The notes under the pieces: model-generated
Seen by the model: the letters and a program-made list of their open reading frames with translations, nothing else
What the model was told of the DNA's origin: nothing
The model's database searches: none
In this document: positions 8,560-17,749 of the stretch, one piece after another
Layout of the letters: each line of letters opens with the position of its first letter
Numbering within the stretch: position 1 is the stretch's first letter
Assembly (NCBI GenBank): GCA_003599295.1
Contig: QZJK01000015.1
Coordinates: 1-35,200, forward strand
Origin: Candidatus Parcubacteria bacterium
Lineage (GTDB): Bacteria > Patescibacteriota > Minisyncoccia > Phycocordibacterales > UBA2100
Direction of reading: 5' to 3'
DNA: 35,200 nt
Translations under genes and position numbers: made by a program

Positions 8560-9940
8560 ACAACTAACCGCAGTAAGCTCCGTAGACGGTCGTTACCGCG
8601 ACATCGCAGGCGCTCTTTCCGAACATTTTTCGGAGTACGGATTGATACGAAAACGAATGACGGTTGAGTGCGAATATCTTCTTGCACTTTCAGAAGCAGG
8701 CATAGGAGTGCGAAAACTCACGAAAGAGGAAATTGCCATCCTCCAGCAGCTGCCGCACACTTCTCTCGAAGAAGCCGCTATCGTAAAGAAAATAGAAAAG
8801 GAAGGATACGACGGCATTCCGGCCACGAACCACGATGTCAAAGCCGTCGAGTATTTCATAAAGAAAAAACTTGCCGGGACCTCGCTTAAAGATATTTCAG
8901 AGTGGACGCATTTCGCGCTGACTTCCGAAGACGTGAATAGCACAGCCTACGGCATCGCGCTTCGGTCTGCTCTCCAATCCGTCATCCTGCCGGCTCTCAC
9001 GGAGATACAAAGCACACTTCTCGCACTTGCCAAAGAGCATGCAGGGACGCCGATGCTTGCCCGCACCCACGGCCAACCGGCGAGTCCGACGACGTTCGGC
9101 AAGGAAATGAGGGTGTTCGAAAAACGGCTTGAGCGGCAGATGAAAGAACTTTCGCGCCCTATCTTGGTAAAATTCGGCGGGGCGACGGGAAATTACAATG
9201 CGCATGTTGCAGCGATGCCCGAAGTGGACTGGCAGGAATTCGCCGGGAACTTCGTCGCACGCCTCAATGTGGGTTATAAAATACCGCTTGAACTCAATGC
9301 ATATACAACCCAGATAGAGCCGCACGACACCTATGCGGAACTATTCGATACGATGCGCCGCATCAATACGATACTACTCGACCTTTCGCAGGATCTCTGG
9401 CGCTACATAAGTGACGGGTGGCTTGCCCAGAAAACGAAGGAAGGGGAGGTGGGCTCTTCGGCGATGCCGCACAAGGTGAACCCGATAGATTTCGAGAACG
9501 CGGAAGGGAATCTCGGGGTCGCAAGCGCGCTCTATGAACATTTTTCTCGGAAACTCCCGGTATCCCGTCTTCAGCGGGACCTTTCAGATTCAACGGTTCT
9601 TAGGGTTTTCGGTACCGCATTCGCACATGCACTTGTCAGTTATACCGCGCTCGCACGCGGTTTGAAGAAGATCAGCGTGGCCAAAGAGAAAATGCTTGAA
9701 GCTCTTCAGGCGCACCCGGAAGTCATTTCAGAAGCAATACAGACGGTCCTTCGTCGAGAAGGAGTGGAAGTGCCGTACGAGAAGCTGAAGGAATTAACAC
9801 GCGGCAAGGATGTATCGCTTGACGACTTTGCAAAATTTATCGATGACCTGTCGATAGACAATAAAGTAAAAGAGCAACTTAAAAAACTACGCCCGGAGAA
9901 TTACATCGGTTTGGCGTTGGAAATCGCAGAAGGAACATAG
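8549..9940 (+). CDS. purB: Adenylosuccinate lyase
   Basis: Signature GEVGSSAMPHKVNP, ARTHGQPASPTTFGKE, FALTSEDVNSTA. Start placed at MPLEQLTAVSSVDGRYRD, because the longer ORF (8459) begins inside the repeat. Confidence 0.93.
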   Translation: MPLEQLTAVSSVDGRYRDIAGALSEHFSEYGLIRKRMTVECEYLLALSEAGIGVRKLTKEEIAILQQLPHTSLEEAAIVKKIEKEGYDGIPATNHDVKAVEYFIKKKLAGTSLKDISEWTHFALTSEDVNSTAYGIALRSALQSVILPALTEIQSTLLALAKEHAGTPMLARTHGQPASPTTFGKEMRVFEKRLERQMKELSRPILVKFGGATGNYNAHVAAMPEVDWQEFAGNFVARLNVGYKIPLELNAYTTQIEPHDTYAELFDTMRRINTILLDLSQDLWRYISDGWLAQKTKEGEVGSSAMPHKVNPIDFENAEGNLGVASALYEHFSRKLPVSRLQRDLSDSTVLRVFGTAFAHALVSYTALARGLKKISVAKEKMLEALQAHPEVISEAIQTVLRREGVEVPYEKLKELTRGKDVSLDDFAKFIDDLSIDNKVKEQLKKLRPENYIGLALEIAEGT

Positions 9941-9943
9941 TGT

Positions 9944-10025
9944 AAACCGGCAGAGCCGGTTTCTGGACTCCTCGGCTCGGATATGCGAAAGCTAGCTTTC
10001 GCATATCCCTCGCATAACGCTCGCC
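9944..10025 (+). repeat. Family-2 structured repeat, copy 1 (directly 3' of purB)
   Basis: AAACCGGC-aga-GCCGGTTT hairpin, TCTGGACTCCTCGGCTC, 30-bp perfect palindrome GGATATGCGAAAGCTAGCTTTCGCATATCC (9979-10008), CTCGCATAACGCTCGCC. Second copy on the minus strand at 22912-22989. Confidence 0.85.
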
Positions 10026-10060
10026 AGTAGAAATTCGGTCGTCCGGATCCCTTCACGCTC

Positions 10061-10098
10061 TCTTCATAATGAAGAGTTCATGTTGTGTAATATGAACT
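10061..10098. promoter_or_regulatory. Tandem inverted repeats upstream of the secreted peptidoglycan-binding gene (possible operator/promoter)
   Basis: TCTTCAT-A-ATGAAGA (10061-10075) and AGTTCAT-N10-ATGAACT (10075-10098); a TAATAT box lies inside the second. Confidence 0.4.
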
Positions 10099-10159
10099 CG
10101 GGTGAGTCGTCTTCATGATGTAAAGGTCGCACATTACAAGCAAACGATCAAAACACAAC

Positions 10160-10828
10160 ATGAGTATGAACAATCTTTTGAGACACCACGAAATCGCATT
10201 CATTGGCGCGTTTGTCGCGCTCCTTGGTGCACTTATGTTTGTCGGCACGACTTCCACGAACGCGCTTGTTACTTCCACCCTCTCGCCGGGAGCATCTGGG
10301 TCGCAAGTATCCGAACTTCAAACATTCCTCGCAACGGACGCAACGATCTATCCGGAGGGTCTTGTGACAGGGTATTACGGCTCTCTGACGACTGCCGCAG
10401 TACAGCGTTTGCAGTGCAGGGAAAGTATCGTCTGTTCGGGAAGTGTCGGAACGACCGGCTATGGCCGTGTCGGACCGATAACACTTGCGAGGATACAGGT
10501 ACTCCAGGGTAGTGTAGGAGGACCTGTTATCGGAGGAGATGTATCGGCTCCTATCTTAAGCCGACCGACTGTTGCAACGACGTCCACCACCGCCTCGATC
10601 CATTGGACGACGAACGAACCGGCGTTTTCTCGCGTCATGTATGCGACAACCTGGCCGTTCCTCTTCACGGCGGCAGCTTCAACTGCTGACGTTTCGATGG
10701 ACATGTCGAGCGACGTCACCTTGACCGGACTCCAGCCAAACACGCTCTACTTCTTTGCTCTCCAATCGGCAGATGTTTCCGGGAACTTGCAGTGGGGCAT
10801 CGGGCATAGTTTTCGGACGAATCCCTAG
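10160..10828 (+). CDS. Secreted/anchored peptidoglycan-binding-domain protein with fibronectin type III-like domain
   Basis: N-terminal TM/signal (FIGAFVALLGALMFVG); LSPGASGSQVSELQTFLATD...YYGSLTTAAVQRLQ; C-terminal ATTSTTASIHWTTNEPA...LTGLQPNTLYFFALQSADVSGN. Confidence 0.78.
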   Translation: MSMNNLLRHHEIAFIGAFVALLGALMFVGTTSTNALVTSTLSPGASGSQVSELQTFLATDATIYPEGLVTGYYGSLTTAAVQRLQCRESIVCSGSVGTTGYGRVGPITLARIQVLQGSVGGPVIGGDVSAPILSRPTVATTSTTASIHWTTNEPAFSRVMYATTWPFLFTAAASTADVSMDMSSDVTLTGLQPNTLYFFALQSADVSGNLQWGIGHSFRTNP

Positions 10829-10862
10829 AAAGAATGCAGTAGCCTCACGAGCAATCGAAAAG

Positions 10863-10889
10863 ACCCCGCGCGTAGCGCGAGGTTTTTTC
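10863..10889 (+). terminator. Rho-independent terminator
   Basis: CCCCGCGCGTAGCGCGAGG hairpin followed by TTTTTT. Confidence 0.85.
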
Positions 10890-10892
10890 TAA

Positions 10893-11675
10893 TTATTGCC
10901 GCAGCCCCAAGCCGGTCTTAATGAAGTACCAGTTTATCGCGGTGAGGGCGAGTATCATAACGGTCAGCACATATAAGGAGGTGAGGATAGGTATATCCGC
11001 TATGCCGAGAAAACCGTAACGGAAACCGTTCACGAGATAGAAGAGAGGGTTGCCATAGGTAATAGCCTGCCACCAGTCGGGGAGCACGTGCACTGAATAG
11101 AAGATGCCGCCGAGGTAGACCAAGGGAGTCAGGACGAACGTCGGGACGATGTTGATACCATCTATCGTTTTCGCGTAGATGCCATTCACGAGGCCTGCTA
11201 GCGCGAAGACGAGCGCCGTCAGAATGGCGAACAACAGTATGATGAGAGCGTTGAAGATAGATAACTGGAGTCCGGTGAAGAATAACGAAACAGTGAGGAC
11301 CAATGCTCCGACGAGTACTCCTCGTACGATGCCCCCCGCGACGAATCCGCCGATGAGAAGCCATGCTGGTGTGGGAGAGACGAGTATTTCATCTATCGAA
11401 CGAGCGAAGAATTTAGAGGTGAAGAACATGAACGACGTGTTCGCATACGATGTCGTAACGATAGCGAGCATAACGAGACCGGGCACGACGAATGTCATGT
11501 AATCCACTCCCTGCATATCGCCTATGCGCGAGCCTAAGATGGTGCCGAAGACCGCAAAGTAGAGGATTGCGGTGATGACACTCGGAAGGAACGTCTGCAC
11601 CCATATCCTGAACATGCGCACGATATCTTTGCGCAGCATGGTATAGAACGAGATCCACATTTGATAAGGCGTCAT
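10893..11675 (-). CDS. ABC-2 type transporter permease
   Basis: About six TM segments; LPSVITAILYFAVFGTILGSRIG, VPGLVMLAIVTTSYANTS, LTPLVYLGGIFYSVHVLPDWWQAITYGNPLFYLVNGFRY. Confidence 0.9.
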   Translation of the reverse strand: MTPYQMWISFYTMLRKDIVRMFRIWVQTFLPSVITAILYFAVFGTILGSRIGDMQGVDYMTFVVPGLVMLAIVTTSYANTSFMFFTSKFFARSIDEILVSPTPAWLLIGGFVAGGIVRGVLVGALVLTVSLFFTGLQLSIFNALIILLFAILTALVFALAGLVNGIYAKTIDGINIVPTFVLTPLVYLGGIFYSVHVLPDWWQAITYGNPLFYLVNGFRYGFLGIADIPILTSLYVLTVMILALTAINWYFIKTGLGLRQ

Positions 11676-11824
11676 ATGGTTCGCTCGTTAAGCATGGCGC
11701 TTTTGCCGTCGCTGTCTGCGACTGCTGTCGCAGCGCTGACTCTCGCGCCGACGCGCTGCGAGACACGGCAAAAGTGCCATGCTCGCACTCGTTTATTAGT
11801 TATTATGTGGTTGCTTCGCATCAT
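11672..11824 (-). CDS. Small ORF (50 aa) of family-1 cassette copy 2
   Basis: MMRSNHIITNKRVRAWHFCRVSQRVGARVSAATAVADSDGKSAMLNERTI. ATGA overlap with the ATPase stop at its start and with the permease start at its end. Confidence 0.5.
   Translation of the reverse strand: MMRSNHIITNKRVRAWHFCRVSQRVGARVSAATAVADSDGKSAMLNERTI
11693..11781 (-). repeat. Family-1 structured cassette, copy 2
   Basis: Minus strand: outer stem CATGGCacTTTTGCC/GGCAAAAgcGCCATG; hairpin A [GCGC]GTCG[GCGC]; hairpin B [GCGAC]AGCA[GTCGC]. Confidence 0.9.
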
Positions 11825-12597
11825 AACTTTGATTTTTCCGGTTCGCTCGTGAGTTTCAAGAATACCTCTTCCAGTCTGCCTCCTCGGTACCCGTCTTTCT
11901 GGGCTTCACTAGTGTGATGTTTTGCGAGCACCTCATCCATTGTGCCGGACGCGACGATTTCTCCCTTATTGATGATGGCCACATGCTTGCAGAGTTGTTC
12001 CGCCTCTTCGAGGTAATGGGTCGTGAGAAGTATCGTAAGCCCTTCGGACTGGAGTTTTCGAAGATAATCCCACATGCCGCGGCGCAGTTCCACATCAACG
12101 CCCGCAGTCGGTTCATCGAGAATAAGGAAGCGGGGACGATGGATGAGCCCTCTCGCTATCATAAGACGGCGCTTCATGCCGCCCGAAAGTTCCATAGAGC
12201 GCCCTTTCATTTTGTCGCGGAGCCCCAAGTCGGTGAGGAGTTTTTCAGCGCGAGGGATCGCTTCCTTGCGCGGAATACCATAATAACCCGCCTGATTGAT
12301 GACGATGTCGAGGGGCTTCTCGAAGGGGTTGAAATTCACTTCTTGACCCACAAGCCCTATGTTGGTCTTAGCTTTCTCGAATTCTTTATCGATATCATGG
12401 CCGAAAATCTTCACCGTACCGCTGGTTTTATTCACGAGGGACGTTGCGATGCCGATGATGGTCGTTTTTCCAGCGCCATTCGGCCCGAGAAGCGCATAAA
12501 AATCCCCAACGGGAACCGTTAAAGAGACCCCTTTCAGCGCGACGGTGCCTGATTTGTAGGTCTTTTTGAGGTCTTTTATTTCGAGGGCCGGGGGCAT
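11821..12597 (-). CDS. ABC transporter ATP-binding protein (ABC-2 exporter/DrrA-like)
   Basis: Walker A GPNGAGKTT, signature LSGGMKRRLMIARGL, Walker B FLILDEPTAGVD. Confidence 0.93.
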   Translation of the reverse strand: MPPALEIKDLKKTYKSGTVALKGVSLTVPVGDFYALLGPNGAGKTTIIGIATSLVNKTSGTVKIFGHDIDKEFEKAKTNIGLVGQEVNFNPFEKPLDIVINQAGYYGIPRKEAIPRAEKLLTDLGLRDKMKGRSMELSGGMKRRLMIARGLIHRPRFLILDEPTAGVDVELRRGMWDYLRKLQSEGLTILLTTHYLEEAEQLCKHVAIINKGEIVASGTMDEVLAKHHTSEAQKDGYRGGRLEEVFLKLTSEPEKSKL

Positions 12598-12621
12598 GAG
12601 GAGCTAGTGTAGCACATTCGC

Positions 12622-14016
12622 TCAATGTCCGGATGTATCCCATTTTGCGCTCACGGTACTGAAGGCGGCAAGCTTTGCACGGAACAGGTCCTTTATTCTC
12701 TCAAGTGTTTTCTCATCTTTGGCTTCGAATCTGAGTACGAGAGTGGGGGTATTTGATGAGGCCCGAACAAGACCCCATCCGTTATCAATATAGACACGCG
12801 CTCCGTTTATATCTATCACACGGTATCCGTCGTTCTTGAATTCCTTCGTCAGGGTCTCGACGATACGGTACTTATCTTCGTCCGTTGTCTCGACCTGTAT
12901 GGTCGGCGTCGAAATGTAATAGGGGGTAGAAGCGACCACTTCAGACAGCGTTTTCTTTTGCTCGCCTAAATACTCCAGTAGTTTAAGAGCGGCAAAAAAC
13001 GCATCGTCGAAGCCGTAATAATCATCAGCGAAAAATATGTGTCCGCTCATCTCTCCGGCAAGTGCCGCATGTTCTTCGTTAAGCTTAGCCTTGATGTATG
13101 AATGGCCTGTTTTGCACATGATGGGCGTGCCCCCGTGCGCCTCAATATCCTCCGGAAGCGCTTCGGATACTTTGACATCGAACACGATCTTTGCGCCGGG
13201 CTTTTTTGAGAGCACGTGTCGAGAGAGAAGTATCATGTAGCGGTCCGGCCATATGGTTTGGCCTTTTTCGTCCGTCATGCCAAGACGGTCGCCGTCGCCG
13301 TCAAACGCTATTCCGATGTCGCTTTGATTTTTTACTGTTTGAGCACCAGTATCTTCCATCATCGCGAGACCATCAGGATTCGGCGTGTAGTTCGGATATG
13401 TAGGATCTACATTGGTGTAGTGTTCGACGACTTCACAACCTGCTTTGCGCAGGATCTCGGGTGCATAGAGCCCGGCAGTGCCATTTCCCGTATTCACAAG
13501 CACCTTGAACTTTTTCGATAGTCTAATGCGAGAGAGCACGTCAGCCATGTATGGTTCAGTAATATTTTCTGCGCGGACGGAGCCTTTTCCATTCACGTAA
13601 TCCTCCTTTTCGATTATTTCGTACAGGGCTTGTATTTCTTCGGCGAGCAATGTTCTCGAAAGCCCGACACCCAGTTTGAGACCATTCCACCCGACAGGAT
13701 TATGGCTTGCGGTAATAGTGCATAGGCCCTTTGTATTGAAGTGGTACTGTGCCCAATAACTCATTGGTGTCGTGACCACGCCGATATCGATAACATTGAT
13801 GCCGGACTCGACGAGCCCTCTCATAGCGCTTTTTTGGAATGACTCGGAAGTACCGCGTGCGTCGCGCGCTACAACAGCATCGGCGATACCTCTGTCATGC
13901 AGGATCTTCGCGAAGCCGCGCGCAATTGCATAGATCGACACTTCGTTCAGCTCGTCCTCCGATTCGCGGCCGCGAATGTCATATTCGCGGAACATCGTTT
14001 TCTTGAGCACAGCCAT
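12622..14016 (-). CDS. Phosphomannomutase/phosphoglucomutase
   Basis: MFREYDIRG; active-site TASHNPVGWNGLK; DGDGDRLG; GEMSGHIFF. Confidence 0.93.
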   Translation of the reverse strand: MAVLKKTMFREYDIRGRESEDELNEVSIYAIARGFAKILHDRGIADAVVARDARGTSESFQKSAMRGLVESGINVIDIGVVTTPMSYWAQYHFNTKGLCTITASHNPVGWNGLKLGVGLSRTLLAEEIQALYEIIEKEDYVNGKGSVRAENITEPYMADVLSRIRLSKKFKVLVNTGNGTAGLYAPEILRKAGCEVVEHYTNVDPTYPNYTPNPDGLAMMEDTGAQTVKNQSDIGIAFDGDGDRLGMTDEKGQTIWPDRYMILLSRHVLSKKPGAKIVFDVKVSEALPEDIEAHGGTPIMCKTGHSYIKAKLNEEHAALAGEMSGHIFFADDYYGFDDAFFAALKLLEYLGEQKKTLSEVVASTPYYISTPTIQVETTDEDKYRIVETLTKEFKNDGYRVIDINGARVYIDNGWGLVRASSNTPTLVLRFEAKDEKTLERIKDLFRAKLAAFSTVSAKWDTSGH

Positions 14017-14022
14017 AAGGAA

Positions 14023-14595
14023 TCACTTGAGCTTGCCCTCCCAATAGTCGGCCGAGGTGCTCACATATTCCGCGACGCGGCGTTCGGCGGCAGCGGCGAG
14101 TTTTTCAGCAAGGGCTTGCCGCTCCGGCTCTTTCGCTCCGCTCGACAGCCAGCGTTCAATGTCGTCAATTTGCGTCGGGGACGACAGCGCGAGCCGGCGC
14201 CCTTTGGCGGCAGAGCGCAAAAGCGTCGGTCCTCCGATATCTGTTTTCTCGATAACGTCTTCCGGCGTTGCGCCCGGGTCGGAGACAGTCTTTTCGAGCG
14301 GGTAGAGGGTGACGTATACGAGGTCTATCGGCTCGACACCCAGGCTTTTTAATTCGTCGCCGTCTTCAGGTTTTGCAAGAAGTCCCGCATGGAGCTCGCG
14401 GCTTAACGTAACGACTCGGTGTCCCAGTATCGGTTTCCCAACGATTAGAGCTACATCACGGCAGGAAATCCCGTTCTCATTCAGGTATTTCGCGGTACCC
14501 GACGAGCCGAGAAGCGTCCACCCGTTCTTCTCGAGGAGCGTGGCGAGCCGCAGAAGGGGCGCATCTTTTTCGTACGAGGCGAGCAATGCTTGCAT
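14023..14595 (-). CDS. purH: Stand-alone IMP cyclohydrolase (PurH N-terminal domain only)
   Basis: GSSGTAKYLNENGI, GHRVVTLSRELHAGLLA, IDLVYVTLYPLEKTV, IEKTDIGGPTLLRSAAKG; the ORF ends at 190 aa with no AICAR transformylase domain. Confidence 0.8.
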   Translation of the reverse strand: MQALLASYEKDAPLLRLATLLEKNGWTLLGSSGTAKYLNENGISCRDVALIVGKPILGHRVVTLSRELHAGLLAKPEDGDELKSLGVEPIDLVYVTLYPLEKTVSDPGATPEDVIEKTDIGGPTLLRSAAKGRRLALSSPTQIDDIERWLSSGAKEPERQALAEKLAAAAERRVAEYVSTSADYWEGKLK

Positions 14596-14657
14596 TGATG
14601 CATTCTATCACAGGGCTCTTTTCCTCCATGATTCTGCCTGTGGTATGCTGATTTCCA

Positions 14658-15092
14658 ATGAAAAACGGAAAGAAAGTCGGGGTAACCGTCGGGGCGTTCG
14701 ACCTCTGCCATGCCGGGCACATTTTGATGTTCAAGGAAGCAAAGGAGGTTTGCGATTACCTTATTGTCGGTCTCCATTCAGATCCGACGATCGACAGACC
14801 TGAAAAGAACAAACCCATCATGACCCTTCCGGAGCGGCGCATCATTCTCGAATCGATAAAGTATATTGACGAGATATTCGAATACGATACGGAGACCGAG
14901 TTATACGACATCTTGAAAAAGAACGAGCTCGGCATTGATATACGCATCATTGGTGCGGACTGGAAAGGGAAGCCGTACACCGGACACGACCTGCCCATCG
15001 AGATGTATTTCAATGCGCGCGATCACGGTTTCTCGACGACGGAACTGCGCCGCCGCATTTATGAAGCGGAGAAAGAGAGGTTCAAAAAATAG
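14658..15092 (+). CDS. Adenylyl/cytidylyltransferase-like protein (TagD/GCT-like nucleotidyltransferase)
   Basis: VTVGAFDLCHAGHILMFKEAKEVCDYLIVGLHSDP (HxGH) and GFSTTELRRRI (ISTT-like). Confidence 0.85.
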   Translation: MKNGKKVGVTVGAFDLCHAGHILMFKEAKEVCDYLIVGLHSDPTIDRPEKNKPIMTLPERRIILESIKYIDEIFEYDTETELYDILKKNELGIDIRIIGADWKGKPYTGHDLPIEMYFNARDHGFSTTELRRRIYEAEKERFKK

Positions 15093-15098
15093 ACCTCA

Positions 15099-16010
15099 TC
15101 AAATCGTTTCAATGCGCACTGTGTCGAAAGACACATCCATGAAGTCCGTGCGCATGCCGACGAGGTGGGCGCCGATGATCGGAGCCGTACCGCCATATTC
15201 TCCACTATCGCGCGCTTCGAGCAGTTTTTTCCACGTGCCATCCCGCCGTTCCATGTAAAGCCGTATGGTGACGCTGCCATCCGCCTCCGTTTTAGTCTCG
15301 CTGCGCAATCCTATCCAACTCTGGTGGGGAAGCATGCTAATGCGCTCTCCCGTTACATACGTTCCAGCGAATTCCTTTTTTTGCGCCATCGTATAATACG
15401 CACCGCGGTATTTTTTCTTAATGACCGCCAACCCGTCGACACGGATACCAGCGTAATACAACGTGTCGTCATTTACGTAGCGGTTCATGAGAAGGAGTCC
15501 GTTCGAAGCGTTGCGGTTAGGGCTCGTACTCCAGTTGTCTTTCAGTATCTTGAACTGCGCTTCCATGCGCACGTTTTCCCAGGTGCTTCGCGAGACAAGG
15601 CGGAATATGTTCTGTGGGTGCGCTCCGAGGTCAGTGTCGGTAGGATTCGTAAGCGCATACAGAAGGCGCCAGTAGCTCCAAAGAGGGGCATCACCTAACA
15701 TCGTATTGCCAAAACCTCCCTCGATACTGAATTGGCCTCCCGAGTTAAGCCACCAGTAGGGAGAGGTGGATTCTTCCATGTTCGGAGCTTCGTTCAAAAC
15801 GCCGGTACTTTTGAACGTGTAGACGAACGGAGAAACGATGGAAACGGCCGCAACATGCCGCGGAGGCTTTGGATTGAGAGAACTTCCCGGAAAAAGGTTA
15901 AGCGCAAGTAATACCGCGAATGCGAGGAGAAGTGGAAGAATGAATCCCTTATACTCACGCATTCCGTTCATACGCAGAGAGAACGTGTGTTTGAGTGCGT
16001 GCGCGTACAT
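15099..16010 (-). CDS. Membrane-anchored ConA-like/DUF1080-like secreted protein
   Basis: One N-terminal TM (FILPLLLAFAVLLALNLFP) and a beta-rich ectodomain (SWIGLRSETKTEADGSVTIRLYMERRDGTWKKLLEARDSG). A later Met (MREYKG) is an alternative start. Confidence 0.6.
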   Translation of the reverse strand: MYAHALKHTFSLRMNGMREYKGFILPLLLAFAVLLALNLFPGSSLNPKPPRHVAAVSIVSPFVYTFKSTGVLNEAPNMEESTSPYWWLNSGGQFSIEGGFGNTMLGDAPLWSYWRLLYALTNPTDTDLGAHPQNIFRLVSRSTWENVRMEAQFKILKDNWSTSPNRNASNGLLLMNRYVNDDTLYYAGIRVDGLAVIKKKYRGAYYTMAQKKEFAGTYVTGERISMLPHQSWIGLRSETKTEADGSVTIRLYMERRDGTWKKLLEARDSGEYGGTAPIIGAHLVGMRTDFMDVSFDTVRIETI

Positions 16011-16134
16011 TGGAGAGAGTTGTACTCGCTCCGCGCACGCCTGTCGATAGATTTATGAAGGAATTTTTTTCTCAACAACAGCCCGTTCTTCATGTCTAGC
16101 TTATAATCTCGGAAATAAGGATTTTTTCAGGAGT

Positions 16135-17739
16135 TCATGAACCGAACGGCCGCACGAGTATGCTCCAAACTTGTACTGCAGCGCTTCCAAGTTCCGGGTT
16201 CCATACTTGTATTCCGATGCCTCCTTTCGCACTCATTGCTCGGGAATACGCTTCGACGACCGATGAGTAATCCCAAAGGCATTCAATGACGGCGCCGTGC
16301 ACGCGGATGCCCATCCGAGCGCTTTCGCCGTACGCGAACTTCGGATCACGTATCTCGGCAAGTACGCGCGTTTCTCCGTTCTTTGTCGATTGGATGCGAA
16401 CTGTACCGGGAGAGAATACGCACGCGTTGTAGGTTTTCGAATTGGTAAGGTCGGCGAGAAGGAATACAGAACCATCTTGCCAATTCAAGGTGGCGTCGAA
16501 CGAATAATCCGCCCATAAAGCAGAGCCGTCGAGGAACGCGGAGGCGCTCGAGGCGCCTTCGTCGGCCCTCAACAAGAAGTTATTTGTCCCGAGATCGAGC
16601 GTTCCCCATGCCGGTATCCAGCCGCGGTCTCTCGAAAAGTCGTCTTCGAAGGGAAGCTCTTTCGGAAGGCCTCCTTCAAGCTCGCGAAGAAGCCTCTCTC
16701 CACTCCAGTCATGGTCAACGTGGATGCGACGCGCAATGAACGAACGGTCTTCTAGATAGTTGAACGTAAAATTGTTGTTATCGGTCTGGAGGAACCCAAG
16801 GTCGTACAGTTTCTCTGCCTCATCCTCGGTGATACCCGCTCCCGGAGGAAAATTTGCAGCGCCTTCGATGCCTGTTTCGTTCCCGAGAGGAAATGCGAAA
16901 GTATTAACGATAACTCCGTATTCATCTTCGAGCACTTTCCGTGCATGTGCGAGGTCATTCGAGACGCGCGCGGTGAACTCTTCAGTAGTTTCAAGCCTGC
17001 TTTCTTCTTCGAGCCACAATTTGTCTGCAAAGAAGATGCCCGTGTTGCCGTTTCTGTCCGTCGGATACGGACGATGTCCGTCGTATGAGTGAGAACCGAT
17101 CTCCCATCTTCCCGTATCGAGCATTCTCCGGAGCTCATTTGGGGAGAGATAGTAGGTGCTCTTCTCGGTATACATGGCGCTCGCAATGACGTAGATGACA
17201 CCTTCGTAGCCGAGCATATCGAAGAGTGGATCGACCGGATAAAAACTTTCTTTTGCGCCGTCGTCGAACGTGATGAGAAATGATCGTTCGGGAAGTTCAC
17301 GAGTCCCATCCATGAACTCCATGTACTCTTTGAGCGTTATGGTTTCCCAGCCGGCGCGTTTTAGGGCAAACATCTGGTCACTGAAATTTCGCACGGTCAC
17401 GTTGTTGAGGTCGTTCCGATTGCCAACGATGCGGTGGTAGGTGAGGACGGGGATCGCACGCGCCGTCCGACCCCCAGCCCCTCCCCGGGTTGCCTCCTCT
17501 TCTCCAGAGAAGAACGAGAATGCGGCGGATGCTACTTGCCCTGTTTTCCACACACTGCTTTCGATGGCGTACCGCACTCGGAGTGTAAGCTCTTGCCACG
17601 CAAAACCGATAGACGCCACAGGGGGTGTCGAGCCATATCGGCGCTCTTTTATATTGCCGGTCGCGGCAACAGATACGAGAAGCACCATGCCGATTACAAG
17701 CATGGGAAGCATTCTCCTCAATGACAAGTCGATATACAT
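16135..17739 (-). CDS. Polysaccharide deacetylase (NodB fold) with C-terminal ConA-like domain
   Basis: PVLTYHRI, FLITFDDGAKESFY, RWEIGSHSYDGH; start placed at MYIDLSLRRMLPMLVIG, because the longer ORF (to 17904) runs through the intergenic structured element. Confidence 0.83.
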   Translation of the reverse strand: MYIDLSLRRMLPMLVIGMVLLVSVAATGNIKERRYGSTPPVASIGFAWQELTLRVRYAIESSVWKTGQVASAAFSFFSGEEEATRGGAGGRTARAIPVLTYHRIVGNRNDLNNVTVRNFSDQMFALKRAGWETITLKEYMEFMDGTRELPERSFLITFDDGAKESFYPVDPLFDMLGYEGVIYVIASAMYTEKSTYYLSPNELRRMLDTGRWEIGSHSYDGHRPYPTDRNGNTGIFFADKLWLEEESRLETTEEFTARVSNDLAHARKVLEDEYGVIVNTFAFPLGNETGIEGAANFPPGAGITEDEAEKLYDLGFLQTDNNNFTFNYLEDRSFIARRIHVDHDWSGERLLRELEGGLPKELPFEDDFSRDRGWIPAWGTLDLGTNNFLLRADEGASSASAFLDGSALWADYSFDATLNWQDGSVFLLADLTNSKTYNACVFSPGTVRIQSTKNGETRVLAEIRDPKFAYGESARMGIRVHGAVIECLWDYSSVVEAYSRAMSAKGGIGIQVWNPELGSAAVQVWSILVRPFGS

Positions 17740-17749
17740 AGGGGTAATA

